A DNA stretch of 64,000 nucleotides from PALSA-693 sp963702305 (GTDB lineage: Bacteria > Actinomycetota > Acidimicrobiia > Acidimicrobiales > Palsa-688). This document shows positions 27,976 through 36,322 of the stretch, piece after piece. The stretch's first letter is position 1. Every line of letters starts with the position of its first letter. The position numbers were made by a program, and so were the translations under genes. The DNA lies in NCBI GenBank assembly GCA_963702305.1, contig CAVPBX010000020.1, positions 1 to 64,000 of the forward strand, written 5' to 3'. The notes below the pieces were generated by a model. That model was not told the origin of the DNA and did no database searches. It saw only the letters and a list, made by a program, of their open reading frames with translations.

Positions 27976-29066
27976 TTGGAATCCCGGACGAATTCAATGG
28001 TGACGTCTGTGGCCAGGGTTCGGATACCGAGCCAGGCGCACGTGTTCAGCAGTTGATTCTTGAGCTCGTCGATCACCATAATGACGCCCGGGCCGCCTCG
28101 GGCGGTCAATGCTGCCACCAGCGGGCGGACTACGCAGACGGCGTCGGCCCCCAGCGCTCCGGCCACAACGATGTCAGCCCCATGGCGGACTCCGCCGTCG
28201 ATCATTACCACGTAGCCTGAGGAGCACTCCGCCCGGACCATGGGTAGTTGGTCGATCGGCGATACGAGCTGGGGGAGTTGCCGACCGCCGGTGTTTGAGA
28301 CGATCACGCCGGCGCATCCGACCTCCTCGGCCCGACGAGCGTCACGCGGGTCCAACACGCCTTTGGCAACAACCTGAATGCCGCACGCGGCGGCGTAGCC
28401 GACCACGTCGAGCAGATCGTCCCATGTCCATTGCGGGAAGGCGTCGAGCTGGTCCACCCCGGCCGAGGAACCGACGGTCCTCAGCCCGCGTGCTAACAGC
28501 TCGCTCCCAATCTCAACCCCCCCCGGCTCGCAACCTGGCGCCGCGTGGGCAGGAGCCAGCACGGTGACGACGAGGACCCGAATGGCATGGGCCGCGGCGA
28601 CGTCGACCATCTGACGAGCGCGGGTCGTCGTCCCCGCCGCTCGAATCTGCAACCACGGGTCAGGATGGGCGCCGACCACCTCGCTCAGAGGAGTGGTCGC
28701 CTCCTCGGACACGATGAGTGCCAGCTTGGCCTCGCTCGCCGCCTCGGCCAGCTCGAGGAGGCCCTGCGGGGCGAAGAGGTGGTCAGCCGCGAACGGTCCC
28801 ACCACGATGGGGGCCGCGAGATACTTGCCAAACAGCTCGACCGAGGTGTCGACCCGATCCAATCCGGTCAACACCCGAGGAATGAGCGACCAGGTACCGA
28901 AGGTCGTTTCACCCGAGTTGGCGGAGTCGGCGCCGGCGGCTACGAAGTACTTCCACAGACGCGGTCCCAGGACGCGGCGCACCTCGGCGGCCCACGGCAG
29001 ATCGCGACCAGATCCGGATCCCGCCCTCGGCAGCTCGTCGCCATCGACAAGGCGGTCCCTGCTCAC
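27972..29066 (-). CDS. FMN-dependent alpha-hydroxyacid oxidase homologue lacking catalytic His
   Basis: 364 residues from GTG 29066, chosen because it overlaps the upstream stop by 4 bp and removes a non-coding extension. TIM barrel of the lactate oxidase/glycolate oxidase family: Tyr40 region LWKYFVAAGADSAN, FMN Lys235 in VVAKGVLDP, Arg262 in GGRQLP, DGGVRHGADI (290-299). The catalytic base His of the usual SNHGGRQLD is Thr259 (VSNTGGRQL), and the substrate Arg of strand 4 is absent (TVLAPAHAAPG). It is therefore unlikely to be a standard hydroxyacid oxidase; different chemistry or substrate is expected. Confidence 0.85.
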   Translation of the reverse strand: MSRDRLVDGDELPRAGSGSGRDLPWAAEVRRVLGPRLWKYFVAAGADSANSGETTFGTWSLIPRVLTGLDRVDTSVELFGKYLAAPIVVGPFAADHLFAPQGLLELAEAASEAKLALIVSEEATTPLSEVVGAHPDPWLQIRAAGTTTRARQMVDVAAAHAIRVLVVTVLAPAHAAPGCEPGGVEIGSELLARGLRTVGSSAGVDQLDAFPQWTWDDLLDVVGYAAACGIQVVAKGVLDPRDARRAEEVGCAGVIVSNTGGRQLPQLVSPIDQLPMVRAECSSGYVVMIDGGVRHGADIVVAGALGADAVCVVRPLVAALTARGGPGVIMVIDELKNQLLNTCAWLGIRTLATDVTIEFVRDSK

Positions 29067-30685
29067 GATCCCTCGCCGGCGATGTGCGGAACGGTGACAT
29101 CGAGGACCGAATCGCCCGTCACATGCCGGAGGAAGCGGGTGAACTCCGGGGTCGACGGCGAGCGCAAGATCGTGGGCGGCCCCTGCTCGACGACGCGACC
29201 TTCGTGCAGGAACATGATGCGATCGGCAACGCTGTTGGCGAACCTCACGTCGTGGGTGCAAATGAGCATCGTCATACCGGATACGGCGAGCTGGCGGATC
29301 GTATGGTTAACCTCGCCGACGAGTTCGGGATCCAGGGCCGAAGTAGGCTCGTCAAACAGGAGCAACCGCGGACTTGTGGCTAGCGCCCGGGCTATTGCGA
29401 CCCTCTGTTGCTGCCCTCCCGATAGCCGCTGGGGCAGGCTGAACAACTGGTCTGATAGTCCTACCTGGTCCAGCGCATCGGAGGCGATCGCCCGCGCCCG
29501 GTCTCGGGGCATCCGCTGCGCCAACCTGGGTCCCGCCGCCACGTTGTCCAGGGCGGTCATATGGTCGAAGAGGGCAAAATGCTGGAAAACCATGCCCACG
29601 CCCGCCGCCACGCGCACCTTGACGAGCTGGCGCTCAGGGGGTGATCGCCGACCACGACCGCGCAGAGTCATGCTCTGACTCGAGACGACGATCTCCCCGG
29701 CGGCCACCGGCACCAGGGCTGAGATCGCTTTGAGCAGGGTGCTCTTGCCCGAGCCCGAACGGCCCATCAGGACCACGACCTCCCCTTGGCCGAGCTCGAG
29801 CGACATGGACTCGAGGACCTCCTTGGCCCCGTACCGGCAGCGCAGATCCCGCACCTCGAGGATCCGGGCGCCATCAGACGCGTCCGCTCCGTCCCGACCC
29901 GCGGGCGATGAGGTCCGCAACGGCAACAAGGCGGACCGATAATCCGTTCGGTCGCCGGCGTCGGACCCTCCGAACTGGAGCCCGGCGTTCCGCCATGCCG
30001 CGGGCCGCGCCGCCCGACCAGCAGCCCGGTCCGACCGGCTGTCAAGTCCGAAGAAGCGCTCCAAGTAGTGCTGGATTCCGCCAATGACACTCGACAGCGC
30101 GATGTACATAACACCCGATGCCAAAAAGACGGGGAAGAACTCGAAGTTCTGCGACACGATGGTCTGGCTGCGGCCAGTGAGTTCGGCCACGCCGACCGCG
30201 GACGCCAGCGACGTTGACTTCAGCAGCCCGACCGTCTCGTTGCCCAGCGTCGGAATGAGGGAACGCAGGGCCTGTGGGAGCACGATGCGAAACAACTCTG
30301 TAGTCGGCGGAATGCCCAGGGCGCGTGCCGCAAGTCGCTGGTGGCGGTCGGTCGCTTCGATGCCCCCTCGAAGGATCTCGGCGCAGAAGGCCGTCTCGTT
30401 GATGGTAAGAGCGATCAGCGCGGAATTCAGGGTCGAAAAGCGCAAGCCGATTGCCGGCAACGTGTCATAGAGGAAGATCAGCTGCAAGAGGAGCGGCGTA
30501 CCTCTTATGACGTAGATGTATACCCGAACAGGCAGGCGCACGAGCAGGTAAGGCGAGCCGCTCCACAAGGCGAACACCAAGCCGAACAACAATCCGCCTG
30601 CAAGGGGGATGATGGTCAGCAGTATTGCTAACTCGCTGCCTTCGAGCAGGTATGGAAATGTCAGGTAGTGGAAGAAGTGTGCCAT
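29063..30685 (-). CDS. Fused polar amino-acid ABC transporter permease and ATPase
   Basis: 540 residues. Residues 1-215 are a HisM/GlnP-type permease (GTPLLLQLIFLYDTLPAIGL, and EAA-like ARALGIPPTTELFRIVLPQA). A low-complexity linker leads to an ABC ATPase from about 275 with Walker A GRSGSGKST, Q-loop GMVFQHFALFDHM, signature LSGGQQQRVAIARAL and Walker B LLLFDEPTSALDPE. Such fusions are known in actinobacterial polar amino-acid uptake systems. It follows the family-3 binding protein by 24 bp and overlaps the FMN-enzyme gene by 4 bp, tying transport to the pathway. Confidence 0.93.
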   Translation of the reverse strand: MAHFFHYLTFPYLLEGSELAILLTIIPLAGGLLFGLVFALWSGSPYLLVRLPVRVYIYVIRGTPLLLQLIFLYDTLPAIGLRFSTLNSALIALTINETAFCAEILRGGIEATDRHQRLAARALGIPPTTELFRIVLPQALRSLIPTLGNETVGLLKSTSLASAVGVAELTGRSQTIVSQNFEFFPVFLASGVMYIALSSVIGGIQHYLERFFGLDSRSDRAAGRAARPAAWRNAGLQFGGSDAGDRTDYRSALLPLRTSSPAGRDGADASDGARILEVRDLRCRYGAKEVLESMSLELGQGEVVVLMGRSGSGKSTLLKAISALVPVAAGEIVVSSQSMTLRGRGRRSPPERQLVKVRVAAGVGMVFQHFALFDHMTALDNVAAGPRLAQRMPRDRARAIASDALDQVGLSDQLFSLPQRLSGGQQQRVAIARALATSPRLLLFDEPTSALDPELVGEVNHTIRQLAVSGMTMLICTHDVRFANSVADRIMFLHEGRVVEQGPPTILRSPSTPEFTRFLRHVTGDSVLDVTVPHIAGEGS

Positions 30686-30709
30686 TCCGGCGCGTTCGAG
30701 ACTTCGCTG

Positions 30710-31657
30710 TCACGTATTCAGCGCGGCCGGGCGCTGCGACTGAGCTCCGAAGCCCCATTTCGTCAGCAGGGGCTGCTCCAACCCTTGGGCCTGAATCACC
30801 TTCATCCCACCGAGGATGGCGTTGGCCAGAGTCGTGTCGCTTTTTGCCATCGGGAAGCCGTTCAAGATGGGCAGCGAGATGGAGAAACCCGTCTGCAAGC
30901 TCGATGTCTGCTTCGCGATGGACTCCGCGTCCGAGAGGGCCGTCAGGTAGATATCACCCCGGCCAGCCTGCATGGCGGCCACGGCCTGATCGGCCAAAAC
31001 CAACGTCACCGCCTTCTTCCCCTCCTGCTTACAGGTGGCGGAGACCGACGGCACGAGCGTATTGGCCTCGTAGGTCCCCGCGGGAGCCACGACACGCAGT
31101 CCACAGAGCGAATCGGTGGAGGTGATCTGCTTGGGGTTGCCCTTGGCCACAACTGAGCCGTCGATGACCGAGAAAGACGAGACGAAATTCACCTCCTTGA
31201 GACGCGAGGTGGTGACGTACAAGGACGGGCCCATCGCCACTCGCCCGCTTTCCAGCGCGGGTATGAGGGCTGAATAGGTGCTGTTCTGGAGGTCGTAGGT
31301 GAAGCCAAGGCATTGGCCGAGGTAAGTGAAGAGGTCAGGGTCGATGCCGACGATCTTGCTCGGATCATTGGCCTCTGGCGCTTCGAATCCGGCCGTGAAG
31401 CCGGCCAGGCCGATCACGAAGTGATGGCCGGCGACGCTCGGGTACTGGGTTCGGAGGCTTGTACACGCGCCGAGCGATTGCAGCGACACCGCGGTCGATG
31501 CCGCGGCCGATCCCGAGCTGGTGGTAGGGGACGACGAGGCCGCCGGCTTCGAGCTGGATCCGCAGGCGCCCACTACCAGTGCGCTGCTGAGAGCGCAAGA
31601 TGCCGTCCTGATCCACCGACGGCGATGGCGATTTTCCTTCAGTCCTCTGGTGCGCAC
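30710..31657 (-). CDS. Family-3 (polar amino-acid type) substrate-binding lipoprotein
   Basis: 315 residues. Basic n-region MRTRGLKENRHRRRW, lipobox VVGAC at about 29-33 and an Ser-rich tether. The bilobal binding domain follows: FVIGLAGFTAGFEAPEANDP, VGIDPDLFTYLGQCLGFTYD, MGPSLYVTTSRLKEVNFVSS. The segment GIDPDLFTYLGQ is typical of glutamine/arginine/opine-type binding proteins. Operonic with the fused permease-ATPase. A TCGTATTCGTAT repeat lies upstream at 31681. Ligand inferred to be an amino acid or related cyclic acid. Confidence 0.9.
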   Translation of the reverse strand: MRTRGLKENRHRRRWIRTASCALSSALVVGACGSSSKPAASSSPTTSSGSAAASTAVSLQSLGACTSLRTQYPSVAGHHFVIGLAGFTAGFEAPEANDPSKIVGIDPDLFTYLGQCLGFTYDLQNSTYSALIPALESGRVAMGPSLYVTTSRLKEVNFVSSFSVIDGSVVAKGNPKQITSTDSLCGLRVVAPAGTYEANTLVPSVSATCKQEGKKAVTLVLADQAVAAMQAGRGDIYLTALSDAESIAKQTSSLQTGFSISLPILNGFPMAKSDTTLANAILGGMKVIQAQGLEQPLLTKWGFGAQSQRPAALNT

Positions 31658-31680
31658 AGCGATTCCTCATCTCTGAGATC

Positions 31681-31692
31681 TCGTATTCGTAT
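31681..31692. promoter_or_regulatory. TCGTAT direct repeat upstream of transporter genes
   Basis: TCGTATTCGTAT, a hexamer repeated head to tail in an AT-richer patch 24 bp before the binding-protein start, next to GGATATC. It may be an operator for the GntR or MocR regulator of the island. Unverified. Confidence 0.3.
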
Positions 31693-31796
31693 CTCGGATA
31701 TCAGATCAGGGACGGGTGTCCGTGCGGTTTCCATCATGTGACGGCAGAGTTACGATCGCCGCTCACGGAGCTGGCAGGGGGAGGTTGCCCGGCGTA

Positions 31797-32891
31797 TCAG
31801 ATAAGGCAGGCCCGCTCGAAGGTCGCGCAGAGCACGACCCGGCCCCGCAGCACCGTGTGGGCGAAGGGCGCCCGGTTGAGCGACTGCTGAGGCCACCGCG
31901 CAGCCGGATCCCGTGGCCCAGGGTCCACGATGACGAGGCTGTGAGCGAGCGCGATTCCGAACCGTAACGCCGGGGCCGCTGTCGCTTTGTCGAGCACCCG
32001 CCTGAGCGGCCACCCGTACAGCTCACACGCGGCGAGGATCGCCGGCAGGAAGTCCTGCGCCACCTCCAGTCCCGGCCCGGTGGTCGCGCCTATGGTCGGT
32101 GAGGCGTTGTGGTCCGTCGCCACGACGTCGACGCCGTCGAGGAAGACGGAGACCAGGGTGGAGCGTACGTCTTCATCGGGGACCGGCGGCACGACCTGGA
32201 GCGTCGGTCGATGATCGTCAGGGATTGGCAGGAGAAAGTGTGGACTCGTCTGTACGGTCGCCCCGGGAACGCGGTGCATCGTCTGCACGTCCTTCGCCGA
32301 TATGGCGTGGCGGAAATGTAGTGGGCCCGCGGCCCGGTCCACGACCGTCTCCAGCGCCTCCTGAGAGTCGCAGTACACCAGCGGCACGATGTCGACTGCC
32401 CACAAGGCGTCGAAGTGCGCCCACAAGTGCGGATCGTTCGAGTACAGCTTGCAGACCGACGGTAGGAGTTCGGTCACAGTTCTATGGTTGGCGCGGAGCC
32501 AGGACCCGAAGTCTTGGCTGTCGGTTCGCCCGACCGAAAGCACAGGCACCACGCGAGGCAGCGTCTCGGTCTTGGCTTCCTCCACGAGTCCCTTGAAATC
32601 TGCTCGACGGATCTCCTGCCAGACGATCCCTGCGTTGAGGGTCGTGATACCGCCGCTGAGCGAGGCAAACCGGTCGCGCTCTCGGATCCCAGTGGTGGCG
32701 AGGGGTAGGTTCTGGTCGGCGTCATACAGTCCTGGCAGCACCCACAGTTGGGCCCCGTCGATGTCGCGACCGCAGCCGGGAAGGGACGTCTGGCGGTCCG
32801 CGACGCGCCCAGCCTCGACCCGCAGACTCGTCCGCTCTCCCGACAGAGGATCGAGTAGGTCGTGGAAGGTCAGCGCGACGCGCCGGGGCAT
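31797..32891 (-). CDS. Dihydroorotase-like cyclic amidohydrolase lacking HxH motif
   Basis: 364 residues with the composite fold of dihydroorotase/allantoinase-type amidohydrolases: small beta domain (LDPLSGERTSLRVEAGRVAD), then LPGLYDADQN where the family has DxHxHxR. The barrel continues with HFRHAISAKDV, TVQTSPHFLLPI (compare dihydroorotase TPHHLLL) and VVATDHNASPT (compare SDHAPH). Two or three metal-site residues remain but the first HxH is lost, so a mononuclear or non-hydrolytic role is likely. Lies 139 bp before the transporter genes in the same direction. Confidence 0.75.
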   Translation of the reverse strand: MPRRVALTFHDLLDPLSGERTSLRVEAGRVADRQTSLPGCGRDIDGAQLWVLPGLYDADQNLPLATTGIRERDRFASLSGGITTLNAGIVWQEIRRADFKGLVEEAKTETLPRVVPVLSVGRTDSQDFGSWLRANHRTVTELLPSVCKLYSNDPHLWAHFDALWAVDIVPLVYCDSQEALETVVDRAAGPLHFRHAISAKDVQTMHRVPGATVQTSPHFLLPIPDDHRPTLQVVPPVPDEDVRSTLVSVFLDGVDVVATDHNASPTIGATTGPGLEVAQDFLPAILAACELYGWPLRRVLDKATAAPALRFGIALAHSLVIVDPGPRDPAARWPQQSLNRAPFAHTVLRGRVVLCATFERACLI

Positions 32892-33059
32892 CAGTCTCCG
32901 AGGTCGTCTTGTGCGCCCTCAGCGCAATAGCGACATCGGCACCCTACCGTCGCACGAGGCTTGCTCCGGTCCGCCTCAGCGCCGACAGTCGCGGAGCGGC
33001 GTGGCCGGCCGACGGCTACCACTGTGATGGCCGTCGAATGAACCGTCGGCAACGGCCGC

Positions 33060-34487
33060 TCAGCCGAGGACCGGTTCGGCGCGCCGCTGTGCATCGCGCC
33101 ACGCGAGGGACAACCGTCGCAGGCCGGTCTCTACTAGCGGCCATGGCCGATCGACGCAGATGCGCACATGGGAGTCGGGGGCGCGGGCCGCGTGGGCGAC
33201 CGAACCTGGGGCTATGTGGACGCCGTGGCGCCGGGCGATCTGCACAAAGGCCCCGCTGTCTGCGACCGGAAGCCGCGCCCACAGCACCGAGCCACCCGCC
33301 GGCTCGCCCACCTCCCAGTCCGGGAAGTCGGCCCGAACACATTCGAGGGCCTGGCTGACGGTTCCAGCTATCGCTTCGCGTCGACGGCGTGCCAGTTCGT
33401 CGAGGTGCGGCAACAACTGAAGTGCGAACAGCTGGGATGGCACCGCCGGCCCCAGGTCGGTGGCTAGGCGAAGATGCATCGTCTGCTCGATCAGCGGCGC
33501 CGGGGCCCGGAGCCAGCCGATGCGGAGACCCGCCCACGCCACCTTGCTGAGCGAGCCGGTGCTCGCGACGACGGCTCGCCGGCACAGGGTGGCCAGTTCG
33601 GGCCGCACGCGGCCTTCGAACGCGAGCTCAGCAAGCGTCGAGTCCTCCAGCACAATCGTGTCGTGGCGGTCGAGGATGGTGGCAATCTCGCGAAGCCGTC
33701 CCACCGCGGGGACTCGGCCGGTCGGATTGTGCGGTCCATTTTGGAGGTACAGCACCTTGGGTCGGTGCACGGACAGCACCCGTTCCAGTGATTCAGGGAC
33801 GACGCCGGCCGCGTCGGTGGCGAGCGGCTCAGCCCGGGCTCTGAGGTTGTCAATGATGTCGAAGATGCCCGGGTAGCTCGTCTCCTCCACCGCCACTGAG
33901 TCGCCAGGATTGGTGCACGCGCCCACTACCAGCGCCATCGCTTGGTGCGCTCCCGACGTCACGTGGACCTGGGTGGCGTCAGTGAGCAAACCCTCGTTCG
34001 TGTAGGTCGCCGCCAGCGCGTCGCGCAGCACCTCCAAGCCGAGCGGATGCACCCCGGGTCCCCCACCGTCGGCAATGAGATCGGAAACGTCGACCTTGAT
34101 CGGCGGCCAGTGCGAGGGATCTGGTGGGTTGCCCGCGGCCAGGTCTATGCCCGGCAGACCGGCGAAATGCGCGCCGATCCTGCTGTTGGCCACCATGTGC
34201 CGGGTCCCTCTCACGACCGTCCCGCTGCCCTGACGGGACTGCAACAAACCCTCGCCGCGCAGATCGTCGAGCGCCGCGGTCACCGTCGAGCGTCCGACGC
34301 CCAACGCGGTCGCCAGCGCTCGCTCGGCCGGCAGGCGAGTTTCGTCAGCGATCAGACCCGACGTCACCGCCAGGCGAACTGCGTTCGCCAGACGGCGGGA
34401 CAAGGCCCCGTGGGTCGAGTCCGACCAGCCCGTCAGGATCGAAGCCAGCTCCTCAGCGGACGGCTCACGAATGGCTTGTCTATTCAC
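33060..34487 (-). CDS. MocR-type GntR/aminotransferase regulator
   Basis: 475 residues from GTG 34487. GntR winged HTH at 30-95 (LANAVRLAVTSGLIADETRL, ALGVGRSTVTAALDDL, SRQGSGTVV) fused to a fold-type I aminotransferase domain. It has GPHNPTG (251-257), a substrate Asp in VLEDSTLAELAF and PLP Lys315 in STGSLSKVAWAGLRIGW. MocR proteins sense PLP-bound amino compounds and usually activate divergent or neighbouring transport and catabolic genes. Here it sits in the middle of the catabolic island next to the dihydroorotase-like gene. ATG 34511 is a possible alternative start. Confidence 0.9.
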   Translation of the reverse strand: MNRQAIREPSAEELASILTGWSDSTHGALSRRLANAVRLAVTSGLIADETRLPAERALATALGVGRSTVTAALDDLRGEGLLQSRQGSGTVVRGTRHMVANSRIGAHFAGLPGIDLAAGNPPDPSHWPPIKVDVSDLIADGGGPGVHPLGLEVLRDALAATYTNEGLLTDATQVHVTSGAHQAMALVVGACTNPGDSVAVEETSYPGIFDIIDNLRARAEPLATDAAGVVPESLERVLSVHRPKVLYLQNGPHNPTGRVPAVGRLREIATILDRHDTIVLEDSTLAELAFEGRVRPELATLCRRAVVASTGSLSKVAWAGLRIGWLRAPAPLIEQTMHLRLATDLGPAVPSQLFALQLLPHLDELARRRREAIAGTVSQALECVRADFPDWEVGEPAGGSVLWARLPVADSGAFVQIARRHGVHIAPGSVAHAARAPDSHVRICVDRPWPLVETGLRRLSLAWRDAQRRAEPVLG

Positions 34488-34489
34488 AG

Positions 34490-34509
34490 GCCAATGGTGC
34501 CAGATTGGC
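34490..34509. promoter_or_regulatory. Inverted repeat at MocR promoter
   Basis: GCCAAT-8-ATTGGC immediately upstream of the GTG at 34487, with a nested TGCCA-GAT-TGGCA. Position at the MocR start and before the divergent small ORF suggests an autoregulatory operator. Confidence 0.45.
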
Positions 34510-34516
34510 ATTATCA

Positions 34517-34780
34517 ATGACAACCCCTGAGCGGCAAGATCACCGCATGCCCAATGCGCGCTACGCCCAGGCCGAGGCGCATTGGGCCGCCGTATGCCGA
34601 GCGACTCAGCTGAGCACGGCTGACGGCATCGGCCGACGGCGCCGGTGGATAGCCCGGACCCTCCTGCGTGCCGGTACGCGCCTGGCCACGTCCATCTCTC
34701 GCCCGGAGCCAGAGAGGAGGGCCCGATGCATCCCTGGGTGGTGGAGCAACTCGCCAACGAGCACCGACGGGACCTCCTAA
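34517..34780 (+). CDS. Possible small basic protein
   Basis: 88-codon frame from ATG 34517 (or ATG 34547, MPNARYAQAEAHWAAVCRAT), rich in Arg (IGRRRRWIARTLLRAGTRLA). No family recognised. Divergent from the MocR gene and overlapping the better supported small gene at 34726. Could be a real short actinomycete protein or chance. Confidence 0.3.
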   Translation: MTTPERQDHRMPNARYAQAEAHWAAVCRATQLSTADGIGRRRRWIARTLLRAGTRLATSISRPEPERRARCIPGWWSNSPTSTDGTS

Positions 34781-35094
34781 ACCAAGCCGAACGCCGGCGG
34801 CTCAGATCTCAGGCGCCCCGCCGTCCTGGCTGGATCGAGTGGTTTCGGAGCTTGTTCGATCATGCCGAACGCGGTCGCGTGGCCTCGTCTCAGCGCGTCG
34901 CAGCTCCCGACGTCAGCGTAGAGCGTCCTCGGTCGTGTCGATTGGAAGTCCGTACAACTCGACGGCGTTGTCCTGCAGCACCCGTCGCCGCGTGGGTGCA
35001 TCGAGTTGCGCCATCACCGCGGCTATCCGCTCCTTCGCATCAGGGTAAATACACGTTGGATGCGGAATGTCGGTCTCGACCAGCACGTTATTGA
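34726..35094 (+). CDS. Small actinobacterial helical protein
   Basis: ATG 34726 follows a strong AGAGAGGAGG ribosome-binding site. The first 60 residues (MHPWVVEQLANEHRRDLLNQ, AERRRLRSQAPRR, then WIEWFRSLFDHAERG) resemble short actinobacterial proteins that begin MHP..x..LA...R..EL..QA. Function is unknown. The frame runs on to 35094, overlapping antisense the 3' end of the ACMSD-like gene (from 34913). The natural stop may have been lost by a slip or mutation, and the last 60 residues are doubtful. Confidence 0.5.
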   Translation: MHPWVVEQLANEHRRDLLNQAERRRLRSQAPRRPGWIEWFRSLFDHAERGRVASSQRVAAPDVSVERPRSCRLEVRTTRRRCPAAPVAAWVHRVAPSPRLSAPSHQGKYTLDAECRSRPARY

Positions 35095-36184
35095 CGCCGA
35101 TGTCCTCCAGTAGTTTCGTGGGTCCGATCTGCTCAAACCAGAACGTCACATAGATGTGATCCTGGAAGTATTCCTTGGGGCGCCTCGACTGCAATTTCAC
35201 CTCCGCCGGGTCCGTCACCATCTCGTCCAGCTGATACTCGATCGCCTCGAGGACAAACGGTATCCAACCGATCCCGCTCTCGGCCGACGCGATCTTCAGG
35301 TTCGGATACCGGTCGAACATGTCGCCCATGCAGAGGTTCGTGATGATCCGGACGTTGCTCATGTAGAACTGGGTCGCCAAGATGGCCAACCGACGTTGTG
35401 GTCCAAACGACTCCCAATAGATATCCGGGTTGGGCCCCGCCACGGCCGAGCCGCGTCGAATCTTCTCGGTCACGGCCGGATCCTCCGTCTCCATCCGGCG
35501 AAGTCCGCCGCTGCCGATGTGGAAGTTCATCACGGCACCCATCTCGTTGGCCAGCGCCCACATTGGCGCGAAGTAAGGCGCGTCCAGGTCTGGCATTCCA
35601 ACCAGGTGCGGCTTGTCCGAGATGGTGAAGCCGGTAATCCCCTGATCCCGAAGGCGAGCCATCTCCTTCACCGTGGCATCCATGTCCCACACCGGCAGCA
35701 CCGCCTGAGGAAAGAGCCGGTTGCCGGACTCCCGCTGAATATCCACCAGGAAATCGTTGTAAACCTCCTGCACGACGTTCCGCAACTCCACATCGTCGAT
35801 GCCCAGCATCGAATTCGACGCGAACCCCACCGCGTTGGGGTACAAAATCTGCGCGAAGACGCCCATCTCGTCCAACAGCGCCAAGCGTTCGGCGACATCC
35901 CAGCTGGCGGCGTCGATGCGCTCCCACGGCTGCAGCGTTTGAGTGCCCAGAACCTTGTGCCGCCCCTTTTCGATCGTGTTCCCGCCGACGCTGGCGAAAA
36001 TACGATCACCCATGTACCAGGCCGTGACCCCATCGGTCGTCCGTTGCACGGGCATCCGCGACGTGAAGCTTCCTGGCGCACGCGAAGTCCACAGATCGGG
36101 CGGCTCGGTGAAGTGGGCATCCCCGTCGATGATCTTCAACCCCCCAAGAACGGCGTGAGGGTCCACCGCTTGCAGATCCGTCAT
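34913..36184 (-). CDS. ACMSD-like amidohydrolase/decarboxylase
   Basis: 423 residues from ATG 36184. Amidohydrolase-2 family related to 2-amino-3-carboxymuconate-6-semialdehyde decarboxylase. The N-terminal metal motif is IIDGDAHFTEPPDLW (D-x-H rather than H-x-H). Other conserved pieces are LLDEMGVFAQILYPNAVGF, AVMNFHIGSGG, the strand-6 region LKIASAESGIGWIPFVLEAI and VLVETDIPHPTCIYPD with the catalytic Asp. Family members decarboxylate or hydrolyse aromatic ring-fission or benzoate-type intermediates. It lies 138 bp downstream of the CMD-like gene on the same strand, in a region also holding LigAB, consistent with ring-cleavage chemistry. Confidence 0.87.
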   Translation of the reverse strand: MTDLQAVDPHAVLGGLKIIDGDAHFTEPPDLWTSRAPGSFTSRMPVQRTTDGVTAWYMGDRIFASVGGNTIEKGRHKVLGTQTLQPWERIDAASWDVAERLALLDEMGVFAQILYPNAVGFASNSMLGIDDVELRNVVQEVYNDFLVDIQRESGNRLFPQAVLPVWDMDATVKEMARLRDQGITGFTISDKPHLVGMPDLDAPYFAPMWALANEMGAVMNFHIGSGGLRRMETEDPAVTEKIRRGSAVAGPNPDIYWESFGPQRRLAILATQFYMSNVRIITNLCMGDMFDRYPNLKIASAESGIGWIPFVLEAIEYQLDEMVTDPAEVKLQSRRPKEYFQDHIYVTFWFEQIGPTKLLEDIGVNNVLVETDIPHPTCIYPDAKERIAAVMAQLDAPTRRRVLQDNAVELYGLPIDTTEDALR

Positions 36185-36322
36185 CCTGACCTCCTCATCG
36201 AGACTCGCCCGATACTCGCACAGCTGGCGGATTCCTGAACTGGACACTCGACGGACGGTTAGGACCCACTCGACGAAACCCGTGGCGGTCCATGCGGCGT
36301 GCGGGGGCGCGGCGCGGCGCAA

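Noticed and set aside
29067..29261. Longer N-terminus of the FMN enzyme frame
   Set aside because: It overlaps the ABC transporter gene in another frame, is Arg/His-rich and non-coding in character; GTG 29066 with a 4-bp overlap fits better.
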